This document shows positions 59,801 to 64,000 of a stretch of 64,000 bases of DNA, piece after piece; positions within the stretch are counted from its first letter, which is position 1, and the number at the start of each line of letters is the position of its first letter. This stretch comes from Hypholoma sublateritium FD-334 SS-4. Lineage: Eukaryota > Basidiomycota > Agaricomycetes > Agaricales > Strophariaceae. The stretch spans positions 1-64,000 of the forward strand of contig KN817550.1 of the NCBI GenBank assembly GCA_000827495.1. The letters run 5' to 3'. The notes beneath the pieces were generated by a model. It was not told where the DNA came from. It saw nothing but the letters and a program-made list of their open reading frames with translations, and did not search any database. Position numbers and translations under genes: made by a program.

Positions 59801-62590
59801 GCGAGGCCGATGACGCGGAGTGAACATGGTCATCGCCACCGCGGGCACCTGCCTTCTTCTCCTTATCAGTCCTGCATATTCTATATACATACCTTCGTGC
59901 GCGTATTCCATGTCAGAGAACAAGAGAACTACTTAAGGGAATTCCATACCGAAAAAGGGGCGATTACATAAGCGGAAGTGCGACTTGGACTGCACTACTC
60001 AAGCACTACTTCCTTACTTCAGTGCAACTTCAGTGCCGCGGCCCTCTTGCAACGACGACGACGCCGATATCGAGCCGTAATACTGGAGAAGGCTCTGTTT
60101 GTGAATCTGTGATCTTCAATCCGCAGTTCTCGTGCGTGTGCTGTGGTCTGAATTGGTCGGGTTGATGGGCGCTGACGGATGAGCTGCGGGCGATTGGTTG
60201 ACAGAGGACTGCAACTTGGGGTTCAGCGTGAACTGTGATCCTTTAAAACAGGTGTACACAGTGAGTGAGTGCAGTACTAGCGATTGTTCGAACAGCGTAT
60301 AGTCTTATAGATAGATGTCCACAGACGATCATAGGCTTCATAGCACGCGGGGGATCACGGAGCCATCACGGAGACGCTGTTCTGCACGTCGCTCATCGCC
60401 TTCATTTACAGATAGTAGCGCCATACTCGGTCGCGCCTCTGCGCAGAAACTGTAACGCCCAATAGCCGTTATAGTGCACTGTGCGAGTACATACACCTTG
60501 AGCTTGACCAGCAAAGCAAACACCACTGCACACTCCCCGCCTTCGTCGTCTCGCGACTCCCCGCTGCTTCGCTGTATCGTCTCCCTAGAATCATTCTCAT
60601 AACCCTGTCCAGGCGCGACGCCCTCCTCCCACCCATGTGGCAGCAATTCTGCTATGACGTCGCGCTTCAATCCGCCGCGCACTCCTGCATCACTCATCCG
60701 TAGCTTACTCCTCAACACAGACAATACATCCAGCGGGCTTTGCTCTCTCCAGCGCATGCGTGAACATTTATGTACAACTTCGCAGATGCAGTGCTACGGC
60801 GGCCGCCCGGCTTGAAGCGCAGCGACGATTTCCTCCGCGCTACGGAACCGCGCCTGTACGTGCCTGCTCTCGAACCACGCTCTCGTCCTCACCCATTGCA
60901 CATCCTCCTCAAAAGTGTCTTGCTCCATATCCATGCTCTACGGGCAAATCGACCGAGCCACGCAACACCACCGCAGCGCTCGACGCCCTCAGCAGTGCCC
61001 TCTGGCGAAACGAAACGTAGGCGCCGTCACCCGCACGACCGCGTTCATTCCTTCCCACGTCGTTGGTAGCTCACGCAAGCAGATCTCGTGTATCGTCGCG
61101 GGCCCGATTCTCGCGCACCCATGCGGATCTCTCCATGGTACTGGCCCAACCCTACAATCCGTATGCATGCATCCTCGTTGAGAAAGCCAGATTTCCGAAC
61201 CACCTGCCTCGCAATCACCCCGCACCCGCTTCCGCTGGGCCGCATCATCCTGACCTCTATACATGCGCCGAACAGCATTGGAGCGCCGTCATCCTGAGAT
61301 GCATGCCCTCTACTCACGAAGTTGTACTTTCAAAGCTCATTTAGTATGATATTTTCCAATAACATCACCACACCGAACCAACTTTCCTTACAAAGCTCTC
61401 CGTATGAATGCGCGCGGCGGTCCATTCATTCACAGCCCCTCGACGGCATCTCGAATCCTTCTGTCCATTCTATTATGCAGGCTCTCTAATCACGTCCTGG
61501 GTGCCGCGTTCGGGACGTCGAAATGAAGAAACTCGCGACCTTCGCGACCTTACTGTGCACCTCTACCGCCGTGCATATATGCATGTGCATCTATCCGCTC
61601 GCCAGTCAATGTTTCAAATGTTGTTCTCCCTCACCTTGCGTTCGAGAAAACACCCATTTCCTTTCACGGCGCACATCGCGTTTTCCCTGTTTCATGAGCA
61701 CATCCGGCCACTCGGGCCGCCCCGGGCCATCATCCCGCTCTCCCGCAGGCCGTGCTCATCCCAACACGCCACGCGCGTCTTTCTCTCCTCACCCGCGAGA
61801 GCTCATTCTTGGACTCGCATGGATATACTCTTGTACTGAGCGCATGTGAACGCGCGCCCATTGACCAAGTGCTTGGTGGGCTATTTCTACCTACAGATCG
61901 CGCCCGCGGCAGCCACCGCTCCTGCGCAGGCGCACATTATCACGTACCCCAACCGCATTAAAATGCCCCCCTTAATCCTACTGGACTGTATCGGCTCCGT
62001 GCATACCGAATAAGAGGAACGATAATCTCTGCGCACATTCAGCCGACGCTTTGCACATGCTCCGCCGCGCGTGGACGCCCCCCTGCGCTGTGTCTGCCCA
62101 GTCGAATATACAGCGCACCTTCGCACTGCTTACATGCATCGAAACACAAACGTTCTGTATGTGGAGTTGGTGTGGTAGGACGTATATGGAGGCACGGATG
62201 GGACGGACGCGAAGGCGGGAAGGAGAACACGCAGCCGAGAGATCTGAGTCCTGGCGCACGCAGGACGTGCTGATATGATGTCGAACTCAGTTTATGGGCT
62301 CCGCTAGGCGCGAAAGTAAATATGTGGCGCCACATACCTCCGTCGGACCCTCCTTCCATCTGCGCCCAGCGTCCGGTAACGTTGTCGCGCGCGTGTTATC
62401 CGTAGCATGCGTTGACACTGTACAATTCCTCACGAGACTTTATCTTTATTCTGAAATTTGAGAAGCGCTTCTACACCTAGATTATGTATAGATATGAGTA
62501 ACAGTATTTTCCTCGATCATTCAGCAACCTATCAGCAATTTAACGTCCTCTGTACTTCTCAGCAGGCTCGACAGCGCTAGGGAGTGTATG
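59801..62590. other. GC-rich region, possible relic exons only
   Basis: Numerous overlapping open frames on both strands. A minus-strand series between 61.3 and 60.3 kb has pieces that read like protein, for example 'RIGPATIHEICLRELPTTWE' (about 61140) and 'LDVLSVLRSKLRMSDAGVRG' (about 60730), but stops and frame changes separate them and I cannot name a family. Treat as possible decayed gene. 62430-62560 is AT-rich. Confidence 0.35.
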
Positions 62591-62600
62591 CATAGCGGAA

Positions 62601-62843
62601 ATGACGCTCATCCCACACACGTCAAAAACTGTGACAGTCGCGACTCTCGCTGAGACTGTCAGTGAGCGCGAGATTCGGACTGTACGCTCAGAAAATGTAG
62701 CCGAAAACATCGACCAAATTCAACCGTGGGCACGGTACCTTCCTAGCATAATCGGCAAGTATATATTTTGGTTGGACATTCCAAAACGTAAAGCACATTG
62801 CTTTACATATGACCCTACAAACAACAACGTCACGGGTCCATAA
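62601..62843 (+). CDS. Short unidentified open frame
   Basis: An 80-residue frame ('KTVTVATLAETVSEREIRTV' followed by 'YLPSIIGKYIFWLDIPKRKA'). The composition is protein-like, but it has no recognised domain and no clear neighbouring exon. It could be an exon of a gene that continues rightwards to about 62950, where similar-looking codons follow the stop. Low confidence. Confidence 0.25.
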   Translation: MTLIPHTSKTVTVATLAETVSEREIRTVRSENVAENIDQIQPWARYLPSIIGKYIFWLDIPKRKAHCFTYDPTNNNVTGP

Positions 62844-63262
62844 AAGATATAACCCGCGACGAGATTTTATTGGAACCTCTCCGTGAAATCCCCGTTGAAC
62901 GAGTTCTTACAATGCTAATTGACTTCTTGCACGCGCCACCTCGGGAGAATCCTTGAACGCGTTCCAATTTTTAGTTTATTTCGCTTCCTATGTTAGTTTA
63001 GGTTAATAGATTTCAATGAACAAGAGATATTGTCCTCGTGGGCAGAAGAACCCCAAATATCCAAGAGCATTTGGTGAAAATGGAGTTTCCCGGCGGAGTG
63101 TTACTTCAAGGCGTGGCGGAATTCGGACACGTACAAACCTAAAGTGAGAAAAATAGGAAGACCTCCATCCTTCCTCTCTCCGTCACGTCGAACCTCTCTG
63201 GAATTTCCTGTCCTCCGCAGTATTTCATTTCCTCCACCTTTCCATCAGAAATAGCATCGAAA
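62844..63262. other. Spacer upstream of the right-end F-box gene
   Basis: No supported gene. A short reverse-strand frame at 63139-63363 overlaps the start of the next gene and is a shadow. The region should hold that gene's promoter; AT-rich words occur at 62970-63010. Confidence 0.4.
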
Positions 63263-64000
63263 ATGAACAATTCATGCCCCGACCGCTTCCCCGGCCGCTT
63301 TGAAAGGATGCCCAAGAACATTTTCAGAAGCATTATCGAGCTGGCTGGGACTTCGCCAATCATCCTTCCTACGCAATCTTTCGAAAGCGTTCAATACGCG
63401 CTGCTCCTCATCTCCAAAAGATGGAATATTCTCGCTAGTGTGGAGACACCGTCGATTTGGGCATCCGTTGAGTTTCAAACCGTCTCTGCGAGGTCAATCC
63501 AGCAGTTTTCTATCTGCCTTCAAAGAAGCCGTAACCACCTCGTCACCATTGCCTTCTCGACAAAATCAGCTGGGTGGGCCTTTCCGAATGTCAACAGTAT
63601 ATTGGAGTTGTGTCATGCCCGTGCAACATCGCTCACCTGCACGTTAATCTCCAGGGGCGATATGGATTGCTTCCTTTCTCTTCCACCAGGAACATTTCCA
63701 CACCTCCGATATATCAACCTGAGCTACATCAATACGACCTTGGGCATGACACATACCTCCGCGCGAAGAGGCCTTGGCCGAGCATTTGAGGGAGCATTCT
63801 CTCTCAAGACCGCTATACTCCACCGGGTCCATGGATTAAACCACATGAGACTGCGTCTCCCCTGGAAAGAACTTGCACATCTCGACCTCGGTGGAACTAC
63901 CATGCCTCCCCATACCTTCATCAAGATCATGAAATACACATCGCGTACCATTCAAACAATGTTCATATTCGTTGAAGTCAAAGGTCCCCTCGACGTGGCA
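63263..64000 (+). CDS. F-box/LRR-like protein, truncated by window end
   Basis: From the ATG at 63263 the frame stays open for 246 codons to the last base of the window, so the gene continues outside. Near the N-terminus 'MPKNIFRSIIELAGTSPI' and 'QYALLLISKRWNILASV' followed by 'IWASVEF' form an F-box-like motif of the type found in agaricomycete F-box proteins (a Trp- and Leu-containing 'xLLxxSKRWNxLA' core). Leucine-rich strands follow, such as 'FPHLRYINLSYIN', 'MRLRLPWKELAHLDLGG', 'TIQTMFIFVEV'. Such proteins bind Skp1 and select ubiquitination substrates. No intron is needed in the visible part. An in-frame Met at 63308 is an alternative start. Confidence 0.7.
   Translation, partial: MNNSCPDRFPGRFERMPKNIFRSIIELAGTSPIILPTQSFESVQYALLLISKRWNILASVETPSIWASVEFQTVSARSIQQFSICLQRSRNHLVTIAFSTKSAGWAFPNVNSILELCHARATSLTCTLISRGDMDCFLSLPPGTFPHLRYINLSYINTTLGMTHTSARRGLGRAFEGAFSLKTAILHRVHGLNHMRLRLPWKELAHLDLGGTTMPPHTFIKIMKYTSRTIQTMFIFVEVKGPLDVA

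Overview
The window is nuclear DNA from a mushroom-forming basidiomycete (Agaricomycetes, probably Agaricales). Genes are split by many short GT-AG introns, mostly about 45-75 nt. Several large proteins look specific to this lineage: JmjC-like proteins of the 'RPNTxHAV' type, BAH/PHD-like proteins and F-box/LRR proteins. There is also a fungal Chk1, a Cdc45 and a Gid5/Vid28 homologue. Two N tracts (15473-15943 and 47682-48312) each sit inside a tandem repeat. Isolated n bases are common in 17-18 kb and 49-56 kb.

Left block, about 1.2-35.3 kb: gene-dense and visibly richer in A+T. In order it holds an EED-like WD40 protein (+), Cdc45 (-), an F-box protein (-), a JmjC protein (+), an AT-hook-bearing unknown (-), a sirtuin (-), a long JmjC-like protein with an internal 78-residue repeat (+), an unknown protein of roughly 1,400 residues (-), a BAH+PHD-like protein (+), a Ulp/SENP-type SUMO protease (-), an unknown (-), a second long JmjC-like protein whose iron ligands are replaced (+), and a SET-domain protein (-). 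Eight of the thirteen genes belong to chromatin writer, eraser, reader or SUMO families. Several pairs share head-to-head promoters of 80-350 bp.

Middle, about 35.3-43.6 kb: a 2.1-kb gap without a recognised gene, then an apparently intact checkpoint kinase CHK1, a coiled-coil protein with an in-frame 87-bp duplication, a Ser/Pro-rich open frame, and an RNase H fragment of a non-LTR retrotransposon.

Right block, about 43.6-64 kb: GC-rich, repeat-rich and gene-poor. It has a decayed Ty3/gypsy gag, a 55-bp minisatellite, a C2H2 zinc-finger gene, an unidentified multi-exon gene with two frame breaks, about 1.7 kb of GC-rich simple repeats and GGCC-rich short repeats, a 5'-truncated F-box-like fragment, the Gid5/Vid28 armadillo gene (GID/CTLH ubiquitin ligase), an SDR fragment, and an F-box/LRR gene that runs off the right end.

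The most striking feature is the chromatin cluster. A PRC2 core subunit and a BAH-PHD protein (in other fungi BAH-PHD proteins read H3K27 methylation) lie within 25 kb of a sirtuin, two JmjC proteins, a pseudo-JmjC, a SUMO protease and a SET enzyme. Whether they work together is inference. Exon boundaries were placed by eye from splice signals and protein similarity, and no database search was run.
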